From contig OY723286.1 in assembly GCA_963210315.1 (NCBI GenBank), positions 310,001 to 374,000 of the forward strand: a stretch of 64,000 nucleotides of DNA. Reading direction: 5' to 3'. Origin of the DNA: Rhynchopus euleeides. Taxonomy: Eukaryota; Euglenozoa; Diplonemea; Diplonemida; Diplonemidae. Below, one piece after another: positions 28,480-38,754 of the stretch (within the stretch, counting starts at the first letter, position 1; every line of letters starts with the position of its first letter). Both the position numbers and the translations under genes were made by a program. The notes under the pieces were generated by a model. That model saw only the letters and a list, made by a program, of their open reading frames with translations, had not been told where the DNA came from and ran no database searches.

Positions 28480-28980
28480 TCACCTGCGGAGGTGCGCCTT
28501 CGCCCTGCACGTGATGCGGCTGCAGCACACTGCCTTGCGCTCGCACACCCCAGACGCAAAGTCCGCTTCGGTGCACATCGAATCCACGACCTCCTCGAAC
28601 CCGGTCTCGCACGTCGCGATCGCAAGGCAGCAGATCACAGGCGCGTCCGTGGGTGCGGCAGGCCGGCAGAAGCCCCACCCGAACACCTCGCGGCACTCGT
28701 ACCCTGCGCGGCACTGCACCACGGCACACCCACGGGGCAGCACCCACGACGGCAGGCACACCCCCAGGCCCCCGATCGCAGCGCACTGCGTCCCCTCCAG
28801 GCACGTCACCGCCGCACACGGGTTCGTGGTGGCGTCCACGCAGTGCCCCACGCCGTCCTCCTCCACGCACGTCCACCCCTGCGGGCACGACGTGGCTGCA
28901 CACCCCGCAGTGTGCCCCGGCAGCTGTGCGTTGGCACCGGCCCACGCCACAGCGGCAACAAGTGCGATACGGCTCAGCAT
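28480..28980 (-). CDS. Secreted cysteine-rich protein with follistatin/EGF-like modules
   Basis: A 166-residue protein with a signal peptide (MLSRIALVAAVAWAGANAQ; start 28980, CACACA-ATG). Three short repeated Cys modules follow: CAATSCPQGWTCVEE..GHC, CAAVTCLEGTQCAAIGGLGVC and CAVVQCRAGYECREVFGWGFC. Each has the C-x4-C-x4-C spacing seen in follistatin-N (FOLN) or EGF-like units. The C-terminal part (ICCLAIATCETGF..., CERKAVCCSRITC) is also disulfide-rich. The role is unknown; an extracellular adhesion or inhibitor protein would fit. There is no catalytic motif. Confidence 0.75.
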   Translation of the reverse strand: MLSRIALVAAVAWAGANAQLPGHTAGCAATSCPQGWTCVEEDGVGHCVDATTNPCAAVTCLEGTQCAAIGGLGVCLPSWVLPRGCAVVQCRAGYECREVFGWGFCRPAAPTDAPVICCLAIATCETGFEEVVDSMCTEADFASGVCERKAVCCSRITCRAKAHLRR

Positions 28981-29584
28981 TGTGTGTGTTGGGTGTGTGT
29001 GGGTGGATGGCTCTGTGTGGATGTGGATGTACTGGGTGCATGCAGTCAGCAGAGCGCAGCATGCGAGACAACAGGTCCTTGCTGGGGGGAGGGTCTGGCT
29101 TTGCTGGTGCGAGGTGTTAAACAAAATGCATAACAACTGCTCACTTCTACTTTGCTCACGTGCCGGCACAGCATACCCACCTCCTTGTCGGGGTGCTGCA
29201 GAAGTTTTCCGGCGTGCTTTGCATACACCATCACTTCGCCTAGCACCTGGTGGGGTAAGGCGGTGTGGCGGCTGGCTGCACTGCACAGGGGCAGAGCAAC
29301 CTCATCCTGCCACTGCCTGGACCCACAGCAGAGCTGGGCTGCACTCAACCACAATCTACGACAATCGCAGCACAGCTGCAGCGCTGCCTCTGCTCGAGAC
29401 ATGCTGCAGCAAGTGCAACGTGTGTCTTGTATGAAACAGGAGGTAACTCATTCCAACCCACTTCCGAAGCAAGACATCGGGTTTGCTCAACTTATCTTAT
29501 CGGGGTTGTGTATTCACGCAAACAATAGCTCGATGAAACAAGACAGGGTCACACACAGAGAGAGCAGCGTCGAGGAGGCGGTCA
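28981..29584. other. Spacer downstream of the small charged protein gene
   Basis: No supported gene; CA-rich leader just upstream of 28980, otherwise nothing recognised. Confidence 0.55.
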
Positions 29585-29863
29585 TCACTTGCCAGGGAAC
29601 TGTGCGTTCTTCTGCTGCTCAAGCAGCTCCTGGAACTTCTGCTTGAAGTGCGCCGAGTGGTCACGCATCTTCTTGTTGAACTTGTCGGTGTGCTCCTTGA
29701 TCATCTTCTCGAACTTGTCGTAGTGCTCCTTCATCTCGGGCGACAGCGTGCTCTCGTCAGGCTTGTCAGCGAAGAACTTCTTGTTCTGCTCCTCCATCTT
29801 CTTCCCGAACTCCGCATCGAGGCGGTCCAGCTTGTCGGAGAACTCCTGGTACGTCGTGCACAT
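29585..29863 (-). CDS. Small highly charged helical protein, function unknown
   Basis: A 92-residue protein beginning MCTTYQEF (start 29863, CTCAAG-ATG). It is rich in Lys, Glu, Asp and Phe, with a repeated pattern such as EHYDKFEKMIKEHTDKF and KKMRDHSAHFKQKFQELL, predicting an amphipathic helix or coiled coil along most of its length. There is no signal peptide, Cys motif or catalytic motif. No family is recognised. GC-rich third positions and a clean start and stop support it as a real gene. Confidence 0.65.
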   Translation of the reverse strand: MCTTYQEFSDKLDRLDAEFGKKMEEQNKKFFADKPDESTLSPEMKEHYDKFEKMIKEHTDKFNKKMRDHSAHFKQKFQELLEQQKNAQFPGK

Positions 29864-30769
29864 CTTGAGTGTCTTTGTGTGTGGGGCTTGTGTCTGTGTG
29901 GAAGGGGTGTGCACGTCGTGAGAGTTGCCGCTCAAGGATCCCAACGTCAAGAGTTCATCAGAGGTGGGATGTGGGGTTGTGGGAGGGCCTCACCGCAACA
30001 GAAGACCTCGAGAAGTGCAATTCCCAACCGCCGTGTGTGTGGATGCCCGCACACACCTGCCAGGCCTTGTCTGCAGTGTGTCTCTGGAAGGCAGCGCCTG
30101 CACCTGGTGTGCGTGTTGGTCTGTGGCGCTGCAAGACGATGAAATATATATAAACCAAGCCTGGATGAATACCCGCTCAGGCGAAAGGTGGAACAAGATG
30201 CCACATGGGCAAACAAACAGCGCTTGGCACAGATGACCAGGCAACGGGAATACGAACAGTACTGCATTGCCGACATTGTATCGGCAGTGCTGTCTATGGG
30301 AAACAAACAACAAAGCGAGGATCTGCCGGGGTCTATAGCAAGAACGGCAACAAGGGTCAGAACCTTCGGAAGTGGATGAGTGCATGAGAGCCGGAATGGA
30401 CGCACCACGTGCACACACCCACACCCACACCGTGACGGTGCGAGTGCGAGCAGAGGGCAGTGCGGTGCGACTCTGCGGCCTCAGCCTCCCGGGGCGAGGG
30501 CATTACGCCTACGCCGCTGTGTTCAGATTCGTGCTTTCGTTTCAGTTCATTCAGCGAGACAAGACAACACAAGAATAAGGAACAAGTGGAGACGTGCCGT
30601 ATGTGGGTTGTGTGAGACACACACAGACACAGAAACCAGTGTGTGGTTGTCAGGCGAGTTGAACACATGAAGAAGAGAAGAAGATGTGGAGTGGATTGAT
30701 CAAACAGAACCATCAGAAACAAGACTTGTCACACTGTGATCGATCGGATCAATATCAGACCACATCAGA
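29864..30769. other. Spacer between the peroxidase and the small charged protein gene
   Basis: No gene. It includes a TATATATA-like stretch at 30142-30157 upstream of the small-protein gene. Confidence 0.55.
30142..30157 (-). promoter_or_regulatory. TATA-like stretch upstream of the small charged protein gene
   Basis: On the minus strand TTTATATATATTTC stands about 280 bp upstream of the start at 29863, in otherwise GC-rich DNA. It is only a candidate core promoter. Confidence 0.2.
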
Positions 30770-31996
30770 TCACATGCCAAGCTCCTGGATCTGGCGCCAG
30801 GCAGCAAGGTAGTGGGTGTTGAACTGCTGGCGGTTCTGGGCGAACTGGCGTACAATGTTGCGCAGCCGGTTGTCCGCACGCATCACCATGTCGATGGGGA
30901 GCATGGTGAAGCGGCCGCCGGGCCCGCCGCGGTACTGCAGGTCCGTCTGGCCCTGCTGGGCTGTGCCGCGGCCCCAGTTCCCGTTCTCCAGGTTGAAGAA
31001 GTACTCGTTCCCGAAGACCAGGTTGTTTGCGGTCCACACGCCCTCGTTGTTGCTGACCTCTGTGTGCATCCCGCCCATCTGATGTCCTCCCATGAGCGCG
31101 ACAGCCTTATGCAAGGCCAGCGCGTCCCTGTCCAGGCTGATGTCGAGGCGCTCAAACACGTCGAAGAAGTGCTGCAGCGTGTCCGGGTGCGGGAAGTTGT
31201 CGTTGTTGAAGCGCTTCTGCGGGATGCGTGACGCGTCCCCCACACACAGCCGCCCGGTCTCCGCCGGTGCCGTGAAGTCGCGCCGCCCGGGCCGCCAGAA
31301 CAGCGACGGGGACCCCATGTACTCGTGCGCCACGTTCCCGGCCAGCTGGTACAGGTCTGCGTACGTGATGAAGGGGTGTGCACGCTTCACCGCCTCCAGC
31401 GGGTCCGTCACAAGCGACATGATCGTGTTGTCCGGGATCCGGTTCTCGGGGGCCGTGCGCAGGCAGCCCCCGACAGGGCCGCCCACAGGGCGTGCAGACG
31501 CGTCGTACGTCGTCACCGCGTGGAACGCCATCCGCACAAACAGCGGCCGCAGCTCTTCGGGGCTCGACTCGATCAGCTGCCCGATCGACTGCACCACGGG
31601 CTGATACCGCGCACGTGCAGACGCGAGGATCGCCCGACCCGGCTGTGTCCTGGGCGGCCCGCTCTGTGCGGGTGTGGGTGCCGTGGGTGGCGGCACCGGC
31701 ACAGGTGCAGGTGCAGGCGCTGGTGCTGGTGCAGGAACCCTGCCACCGCCCCTGCCACCACGCCCGCCCCTCCCGCCACGTCCACCTCCCGTCACAGGTG
31801 GCACAGGCACAGGCGCTGGTGCAGGTGCCGGTGCAGGTCGAGGCTGAGGTGCAGGTGCAGGGGCGGGTACCCCACCACGACCACGCCCACCACGACCACC
31901 ACCACCACCCCGGCCTCCGCGTCCACCACGCTGTGCCTGCACACCAGTCAGCTGCACGGCAAGCAGCGCCACCAGCACCACAGCGGTACACCTCAT
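30770..31996 (-). CDS. Secreted class I (ascorbate/cytochrome c peroxidase-like) heme peroxidase
   Basis: A 408-residue protein with signal peptide MRCTAVVLVALLAVQLTGVQA (start 31996). A low-complexity region (about 22-120) alternates RGG blocks with PAPAP blocks. The peroxidase domain has the distal RMAFHAVTTYDA (Arg, Phe in place of Trp, His), GGPVGGCLRT, the proximal VALMGGHQMGGMH with heme-ligand His, then GVWTANNLVFGNEYFFNL and LPIDMVMRAD. Class I enzymes are normally mitochondrial, plastid or cytosolic; a signal peptide plus RGG/PA linker is unusual and points to secretion or the cell surface. It reduces peroxide using an unknown donor. Confidence 0.88.
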   Translation of the reverse strand: MRCTAVVLVALLAVQLTGVQAQRGGRGGRGGGGGRGGRGRGGVPAPAPAPQPRPAPAPAPAPVPVPPVTGGGRGGRGGRGGRGGGRVPAPAPAPAPAPVPVPPPTAPTPAQSGPPRTQPGRAILASARARYQPVVQSIGQLIESSPEELRPLFVRMAFHAVTTYDASARPVGGPVGGCLRTAPENRIPDNTIMSLVTDPLEAVKRAHPFITYADLYQLAGNVAHEYMGSPSLFWRPGRRDFTAPAETGRLCVGDASRIPQKRFNNDNFPHPDTLQHFFDVFERLDISLDRDALALHKAVALMGGHQMGGMHTEVSNNEGVWTANNLVFGNEYFFNLENGNWGRGTAQQGQTDLQYRGGPGGRFTMLPIDMVMRADNRLRNIVRQFAQNRQQFNTHYLAAWRQIQELGM

Positions 31997-32583
31997 TCTC
32001 AGTCACTTGCAAGCAATCTGCAGGTGTGATGAGGTGTGTTGATTGGTGGGTGGGGCACGACAACAGGAACAGAACTGTGTGTGTGCACACCCTTCCGCAC
32101 ACCCTGCTTCGCTCCTGTCCACATGTGGCATCACAAGGCCGGGGCTGCTATGGGGGTCGACTGAGGCACACTGTTGCTGTGACAGATGGTTTCTCCGCCT
32201 GACGCGGTCCGGACCAGGAGTCCGATCGCGAGAACACGGACTCACATCACACAGTCTCTGGCTGGCTGGCGCCTGTATTGGCAGGCACCTGGCCAGCCGT
32301 CGGGGGAGTACGAAAAGCAGCTGGCTCTCTTGCTGATGCGGAAGAGAACAGAAGAAGGACAAGGAAGGGGAACAAACCCTGCACGTGCGTCATGAACAGG
32401 GGAAGGTGGTTCATGACAGCGTGCGCCCGAGCTAGACACCCACACCGTGGGTGTTGGACAAAACATCACAAGAAAGTTAGTTGGGCACACCACGTCGAGC
32501 CGTCGTGTGTTTGTATCGAAGCACACAGTCCTACGGGATACACCGTCAGCCTGCCCAGGAGAGGCACAGACAAACAGACAGCA
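31997..32583. other. Upstream flank of peroxidase / downstream flank of DJ-1 copy 3
   Basis: No gene. From about 32160 it is a diverged copy of the DJ-1 3'-flank repeat, with the hairpin at 32389-32417. Confidence 0.7.
32389..32417 (-). promoter_or_regulatory. Conserved hairpin downstream of DJ-1 copy 3
   Basis: Arms GTCATGAAC and GTTCATGAC are intact although the surrounding flank is diverged; the loop differs by one base (AGGGGAAGGTG). Confidence 0.5.
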
Positions 32584-33303
32584 TCACTTGCTGAGCACCG
32601 ACACAACGTCCTTGGCGGTGGCAGTCGCAGACCCGGGGTTCTGCCCCGTCACCAGACGCTCGTCCACGATGGACAGCTCGCCCCAGTCCTTCACGGAGAC
32701 AAACTTCGCCCCGCGCTCCTTCAGCGTCGTCTCCAGCATGAAGGGCATCACCTCCGACTTCGCCACAGCGTCCTCCTCGGTGTTGGTGAACCCGCTCACA
32801 AACTTCCCGGCAACCAGGTACTCCCCGGACGACAGCTTCACGTTGACGAGCGCAGCAGGGCCGTGGCACACGGCGGCCACAACACCTCCCTTCTCGTAGA
32901 TCGCAGTTGCCGCCTTGTTCTGCGCCTCACAGTCGGGGAAGTCCCACATCACCCCGTGCCCGCCCGCGTAGAAGATGGCGTCGTACTGTGCGGCAGGCTT
33001 CGGCAGCTCTGCGAGCGACACGGTGGCCAGGGACTTCCCCTCCTTCATGTGCTGCTCCTTGAACTTCTGCGACTCCGCATCCCCTGCGAAGGCCTCGAGG
33101 CTCGACACGTCGCACCCCGCATCCCCACCCTTCGGGCTGACAAACACCACGTCGTACCCAGCAGCCTTGAACACGGCGTAGGGGTGCGCCACCTCCGGCA
33201 GGTACCACCCGGTCGCCGTCGGCACCACTCCCTCCTTCTTCTGCGCCGCCGTGGCCGGCATCTCCGTGTGCTGCGACACCACAAGCAGGACAGACTTCCC
33301 CAT
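32584..33303 (-). CDS. DJ-1/PfpI-family protein, copy 3 (mosaic, at array edge)
   Basis: 239 residues with all active-site residues. Its N-terminal part is identical in DNA to the array copies from about 33080 upward. Its C-terminal part (ELPKP, GKFVS, AVAKSE, FVSVKD) and 3' flank follow the dispersed copies instead. It marks the left edge of the homogenised array. Confidence 0.9.
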   Translation of the reverse strand: MGKSVLLVVSQHTEMPATAAQKKEGVVPTATGWYLPEVAHPYAVFKAAGYDVVFVSPKGGDAGCDVSSLEAFAGDAESQKFKEQHMKEGKSLATVSLAELPKPAAQYDAIFYAGGHGVMWDFPDCEAQNKAATAIYEKGGVVAAVCHGPAALVNVKLSSGEYLVAGKFVSGFTNTEEDAVAKSEVMPFMLETTLKERGAKFVSVKDWGELSIVDERLVTGQNPGSATATAKDVVSVLSK

Positions 33304-33386
33304 CGTTGGTGTGTCTTGGGTTGTGGGTGTGGTGTGGGAAACTGTGTGTGGATGGGTGTTCATTGTTTGATGACGCCAGGTGCAGG

Positions 33387-33409
33387 CCGGGCGTTATAGT
33401 GCGTCCCGG
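33387..33409 (-). promoter_or_regulatory. GC-armed TATA-like element upstream of DJ-1 copy 3
   Basis: On the minus strand CCGGGACGCACTATAACGCCCGG: CCGGG/CCCGG arms around CTATAA, 84-106 bp upstream of the start codon. The same lies upstream of each array DJ-1 (38838, 44388, 49839, 55290, 60741), and a variant with CAATAT is at 7101-7123. Confidence 0.3.
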
Positions 33410-35509
33410 AAGCGGGGACGGCACACCCTCACAGTCTACCTCCTGTGACAGACACCACGCAGCCAGGCAGTCAGAGGTCTCGCTTTCTGTTTTTCAGATG
33501 CACGACTCACACGCACACGGCGTCACGCTGCTTGGTGTTGTCATCATATGCCTGCTGTGCCACGACACCTCGCTCACTGCTGTGGCCATGCCTTGGCAAT
33601 GGCATCCCTGACTGCACACGGTGTAGGGCAGTCAGGTCTCGCTTCTGTTCTATTGTTGCACGACTCACACGCACATGGCGTCACGCTGCTGGTGGTATAA
33701 CGTCATCATGTGCCTTGCAGTGTTGTGTGCCCAACTGCTGAACTGCCGATAACACAGAGTGATACAGTCAGGTTCCTTCTGTCTTTAAGTTAAAGTGGAA
33801 GTCACAAGCCGTGTTGGCTTCAGGGAATGGACCAATGTTGCTTTAACTGGTGTCATCATGTGCTGTGCATCCCAGCATCCTCCCTGCGTAGGTGTGCGTG
33901 CCGGCCAACGGTTCCTCTGGCACCCGAGTCCGGCAGGGTTGCCTGTCACGTGAGCTGGAGAGGGAGGCGGGGGAGCGGCAGGAGAAGGGGCACAGGGAGG
34001 CGGCCCTGCCGGACAAGAGGGAGCCTCAAACAATGTGTCTCAGGGGTGTCCCCATCCACATGGCGCAATGTCTCCGAGTGACGGGCGCAAGAGGGGTGTA
34101 CTGTTGTCGGGCATCGCTGGTGGGATGGGTGGGGTGGGCACACATGCCCAGTGCTACTTTATGCCGCTGTCCTCCATGCTTGCATCAGCCTATTCGCCCC
34201 TACACAGACCCCATTCTGCCACGAGTCGAGGTAAGTGGCCAGGAGGGTATGTACCCCAACACAGTACGAATAGGACTGAAGGAACACACGCGTCCAGGGG
34301 AAAACTAACGAATGAAACTGTGCGTGGGTTCTGAGGAGAGAGAGAGGTGCGGCTGTCAGGCCAACAACACCACCGCTTGGCTCCATGGCCACCCTCCTTC
34401 CCAGCAACCCAGGCCAACAAAGCAAATAATAAATACAAGCCCTTCGTCAGGCAGAGGGTTGGGCACGGGTGTCTCCCGTCTACCGGAAGACCGCAACCAA
34501 GCCCCGCCAGACTGACAGGCAGGCATACGCACAATATAACAGTCGAACTGAGAGTGGCGGGCTGATGCCCCCACAGAAACAACCGGTGGCTACAACATTC
34601 TGCAGTGTGTCACGAACATGCCTACTGAAAGGCACACATGCCGTGCAAACGGGTGTCCAAGAAGCTGCCCTTCACAGCAAGGCCGATCGAGAATCTTACC
34701 AGATGTGCTGTCCGCATTGTTGGTTGTGTGACCATCCAGAAGCGGCTCTCGGCATCTCTCCGGTACTCAACGTATCAGCAGCTGAAGAGAGCGGCTCAAC
34801 AACCAGAACGTCCCCGCACACACACTGAGTGTCGTGCGCCACGACGGGAAATAATAGTTGGGAACAGAGTGGAAAAAGGCAACCCAGATGTTGGGGATGA
34901 AAAGAGAATAAGAAAGGGCTGCGCCCTCTCTGCTTTGATAGTGCCGCATCATATCTGTTGGCGGGGGGGAGTTGAGGGTTGTGCTGCAGCAGTCCAGGGC
35001 CCAAATCCCGGACGCAGTTTGATTGAATTAAGTTTGCACACACAGACACACACCTGTGTTGGGATCGAAGAGTCCTTCTTCGGGTGGGACCGTTGTTCTC
35101 CGTCTTCGCTTGTGTGATCCACCGAGATACAGGGGTGCTGTGCATGAGGTGGGCGCTGCACAGGGGGGTGGGCGTGGCGTGAAGAGTACAGAGAGGTTAG
35201 AAAGCAAAGCAATCCGTCCCATTGCAAAAGCCGCAAGTTAAACAAAACACACCACGGAGTACACTGCAGGGCATGCACCGTGTTGCACGGGCCCCTGCAG
35301 CTCATGCGAGGTGGTTCATTCTGTGATTCAAGTGAACCGGCGTGCAGTCCAGCGATACATGTGGGGTACAGTGCTGAATATCACATGACACAGTGCCCGG
35401 TGAAACAGCATGCAACATGCTTGTTCGAGGTACACATGGGTCTGTGTGGCACCGAAGCGCACGACCGATGGCTCTGCAATGCCCTGGCATCTATTGCAGG
35501 TTGATGTAT

Positions 35510-37255
35510 TTAGCACAGCAGCTGCATGCCGTCAACGTACACCGGTGCCTTGTTCCCGACGTACATCTCGACACGCACAATGTCGTTGTACCCGCTGGGC
35601 AGGCTGGCACCACCAACACGGCTCCCGTCCACGGTGATGCTGAACTGGCGGGACGACCAGTCGAAGGCAGCCACGATGTTCTGGAAGGTGGCCCGGCGCA
35701 CGACGCTCGACCCGCCGTTCCACGATCCCCACGACCGCCCCTCGTACGTGTTGAAGTAGGTGTTGCCGCGAATGGCGTGCAGCATGTTGACGATGGCACC
35801 GCTGGACGAGATGAGGCGGAAGCGCACCTGCGCGTTCGAGTCCTCCACACGGGTGTACACGCTGAACCGGGCAGGCTGCATCGACCCGACAGGGATTGTG
35901 ACGGTGCGGTGCGAGAACCGGATCATCAGAGCGCCCTTGCCCCACCGCTTGTTGTGCTCCGTGTAGGCCACGTGCTGCCCCAGACCGATCAAGTCCTCCA
36001 GCTCGTTGAACCCGAAGGTCTTGCTCTCACGGCAGGCACCGCCACCCGTCGGGGGCGACGGGCGGGTGGGCGGGGTGGGGGTCCTCCAAGTGGGGGGCGA
36101 CGGCGGGGTCGGCGGCTGGGGGGTGCGCATCGGGGGGGACGGGGGCGAGGGGCCGCCGCCACCGCCACCGCCACCGCCCGCCACACGCACCCGCACCGAG
36201 CACGTCGCTGCCGACCCGTCCGACCCTGTGAAGGTTGCGCTCAGGGTGAAGGTCTGCCCCGCCATGGCACGCGTCGGGGTGAAGTGCATCTCAGCATACC
36301 CCGTGTAGCGGAGTGTCGTCCCGTCGCGTGTCACAAACCGCACCCCCGAGCTGGCAGTCGTCTGCCCGTACGACACACGCATCGAGCGCGCAGGGTCGTA
36401 CACCGCGTTGAAGTCGACCTCAAAGCGGCGCGACGGCTGCAGGACGTGCGTAATCTGCGTGTCCACCGACGGAAGGCACTTCGGCTGGCGGAAGGTGGTG
36501 GAACAGTCGTTGTACATGAACTGGATGGTGGCCACGTCCACCGGGCTCAGCCCCTTGCGCTGCCCGATGGGTGCCGGTGCCGTGATGACCGGGCGGCGGC
36601 CGATGGCGAACCCGTACGCCCCGTAGTGCATGATGGACCCGTAGTCGTACTTCCCCATGTCACGCCCGGTCCGGCTGTTCTTGTTGAAGTTGAACTCCAT
36701 CCCGCGGTGCACCTGCGACAGGTCGACGCGCACGAAGCTGTCGCGGTCCTTGCGCGACTGTTCGTGGCTAAGTCCGAGGCTGTGGCCTATCTCATGAATT
36801 GTTGCCCCGACACCGCACCCATGCGCAATCGACACCGAGTTGACCCCGTTCCCGCGACGCCCGATCGGGGAGCTGCACCCGCCCCCCTGGGTGAAGCGGA
36901 TGTACGGGCGTGGGCACGACCCCTCCGACCTGCACTTGTTGAACCGGATGCACGTCTTCGACTCCCAGTCCCGCACCGCCGCAGACACCCGGTTGTCGTT
37001 GCTGCTGATCGGGGACGCGATGTAGTAGTTCACAGGCCGCCCCACAGGGAACAGCTGTGTCATCCTGGTCAGCGGGGTCGCCCCGAGACTCTTCCCGTCG
37101 CGACCCCGCTCCACCTGCACATCCCCTTCCACAATGTCGTAGTCGTAGTCCCAGTCGGGCCGCGCCTTGTCACCCTGCCCGCCCTCAGCCCCCACAAGGG
37201 CAGCCGCTGCTCCAGCAGCCAGCACAGCACGCCACAGGGGTGCCCGCATCACCAT
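35510..37255 (-). CDS. Astacin-family metalloprotease, copy 2
   Basis: 581 residues with the same domain order as copy 1 and propeptide EGGQGDK. One base change (T at 36822 against C in the other units) replaces Arg by His in SVSIAHGCG, about ten residues before the zinc motif. The zinc motif HEIGHSLGLSHE and Met-turn are intact. Confidence 0.92.
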   Translation of the reverse strand: MVMRAPLWRAVLAAGAAAALVGAEGGQGDKARPDWDYDYDIVEGDVQVERGRDGKSLGATPLTRMTQLFPVGRPVNYYIASPISSNDNRVSAAVRDWESKTCIRFNKCRSEGSCPRPYIRFTQGGGCSSPIGRRGNGVNSVSIAHGCGVGATIHEIGHSLGLSHEQSRKDRDSFVRVDLSQVHRGMEFNFNKNSRTGRDMGKYDYGSIMHYGAYGFAIGRRPVITAPAPIGQRKGLSPVDVATIQFMYNDCSTTFRQPKCLPSVDTQITHVLQPSRRFEVDFNAVYDPARSMRVSYGQTTASSGVRFVTRDGTTLRYTGYAEMHFTPTRAMAGQTFTLSATFTGSDGSAATCSVRVRVAGGGGGGGGGPSPPSPPMRTPQPPTPPSPPTWRTPTPPTRPSPPTGGGACRESKTFGFNELEDLIGLGQHVAYTEHNKRWGKGALMIRFSHRTVTIPVGSMQPARFSVYTRVEDSNAQVRFRLISSSGAIVNMLHAIRGNTYFNTYEGRSWGSWNGGSSVVRRATFQNIVAAFDWSSRQFSITVDGSRVGGASLPSGYNDIVRVEMYVGNKAPVYVDGMQLLC

Positions 37256-37837
37256 GGTGCTGATGTGTTGTGGTGTGAAGAACAGAGAAGAAGAAACTAA
37301 CCTGTGAGGTTGGTGCCGTGACACATCATTCATCCCCCACCCACATGATGTGGGAAGCGCGTTTAGTGGTTCCCGCTGAGGGGGAAGATTGAAACTTGCA
37401 AGATTCTGTGTCGCTGACTCTTGCGAGGGAATTGACCATGCAGTTAGCGTGAGTGTGTGTGCGGGTGTTCCAAGGCACGGGGTATCGATCACATTCATAC
37501 GCATGATCACAAGGGTGGGGATGCTGTGGGCGGGGTCGAATGAGGTTCACTGTCGCTGTCGCCGATGGTTGCAGCAGATCCTGCGGGTCGGACCATGAGT
37601 CCGATGCAAAGAATACGCACTCACACCACACAGCGTCCGGCTGGCTGGCCTGGCCATCCGGAGGGCAAATACGAACAGCAGCAGCAGGCTGGTGCTATTG
37701 CAGATGCCGAAGAGAGGAGAAGAGAAGAACACACAGCGTCCGGCTGGCAGGTGCCTTGATTGGCAAGCGCCTGCAGATGCCGAAAAGAAAGAAAGAAGAG
37801 AAGAAGGACAAGGAAGGGGAACAAACCCTGCACGTGC

Positions 37838-37866
37838 GTCATGAACAGGGGCAGGTGGTTCATGAC
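37838..37866 (-). promoter_or_regulatory. Conserved hairpin downstream of DJ-1 copy 4
   Basis: GTCATGAAC/GTTCATGAC with 11-nt loop; exact repeats at 43388-43416, 48839-48867, 54290-54318 and 59741-59769 in the next units. Confidence 0.5.
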
Positions 37867-38034
37867 AGCGTGCACCCGAGCTAGAGACACCCACACGCTG
37901 TGGTGGGTGTTGGACAAAACATCACAAGAAAGTTAGTTGGGCACACCACGTCGAGCCGTGGCGTGTTTCTGTGGAACAGGCTGGCAGGATACACAGGCAG
38001 CCTGCCCACGAGAGGCACAGACTAACAGACAGCA

Positions 38035-38754
38035 TCACTTGCTGAGCACCGACACAACGTCCTTGGCGGTGGCAGTCGCAGACCCGGGGTTCTGCCCCGT
38101 CACCAGACGCTCGTCCACGATGGACAGCTCTCCCCAGTCCTTGACGGCGACAAACTTCGCCCCGCGCTCCTTCAGTGTCGTCTCCAGCATGAAGGGCATC
38201 ACCTCCGACTTCTCCACAGCGTCCTCCTCGGTGTTGGTGAACCCGCTCACACGCTTCCCGGCAACCAGGTACTCCCCGGACGACAGCTTCACGTTGACGA
38301 GCGCAGCAGGGCCGTGGCACACGGCGGCCACAACACCTCCCTTCTCGTAGATCGCAGTTGCCGCCTTGTTCTGCGCCTCACAGTCGGGGAAGTCCCACAT
38401 CACCCCGTGCCCGCCCGCGTAGAAAATGGCGTCGTACTGTGCGGCAGGCTTCGCCATCTCTGCGAGCGACACGGTGGCCAGGGACTTCCCCTCCTTCATG
38501 TGCTGCTCCTTGAACTTCTGCGACTCCGCGTCCCCTGCGAAGGCCTCGAGGCTCGACACGTCGCACCCCGCATCCCCACCCTTCGGGCTGACAAACACCA
38601 CGTCGTACCCAGCAGCCTTGAACACGGCGTAGGGGTGCGCCACCTCCGGCAGGTACCACCCGGTCGCCGTCGGCACCACTCCCTCCTTCTTCTGCGCCGC
38701 CGTGGCCGGCATCTCCGTGTGCTGCGACACCACAAGCAGGACAGACTTCCCCAT
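38035..38754 (-). CDS. DJ-1/PfpI-family protein, copy 4 (array type)
   Basis: 239 residues. The array type differs from copies 1-3 by EMAKP, GKRVS, AVEKSE and FVAVKD; Glu37, Cys146 and His147 are kept. It lies downstream of astacin copy 3 across a 2.2-kb spacer, so a shared short transcript is unlikely unless transcription is polycistronic. Confidence 0.92.
   Translation of the reverse strand: MGKSVLLVVSQHTEMPATAAQKKEGVVPTATGWYLPEVAHPYAVFKAAGYDVVFVSPKGGDAGCDVSSLEAFAGDAESQKFKEQHMKEGKSLATVSLAEMAKPAAQYDAIFYAGGHGVMWDFPDCEAQNKAATAIYEKGGVVAAVCHGPAALVNVKLSSGEYLVAGKRVSGFTNTEEDAVEKSEVMPFMLETTLKERGAKFVAVKDWGELSIVDERLVTGQNPGSATATAKDVVSVLSK

Larger units (their letters stand above)
33304..38754. repeat. 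Tandem array unit 1 (5451 bp): spacer, astacin copy 2, spacer, DJ-1 copy 4
   Basis: Holds a 2206-bp gene-free spacer (33304-35509), astacin, a 779-bp gene-free spacer (37256-38034) and DJ-1. The long spacer carries two imperfect direct repeats (about 33474-33550, 33634-33715) and no convincing gene. The short spacer carries an internal repeat of CACACAGCGTCCGGCTGGC and the hairpin at 37838-37866. The unit is nearly identical to those that follow. Confidence 0.95.

Noticed and set aside
35393-37300. Plus-strand open frame of ~635 codons opposite astacin (also at 9116, 40844, 46394, 51845 and 57296)
   Set aside because: It is an antisense shadow caused by GC-rich third positions; the product is Arg/His/Val-rich without domains, while the minus strand encodes a clear astacin.
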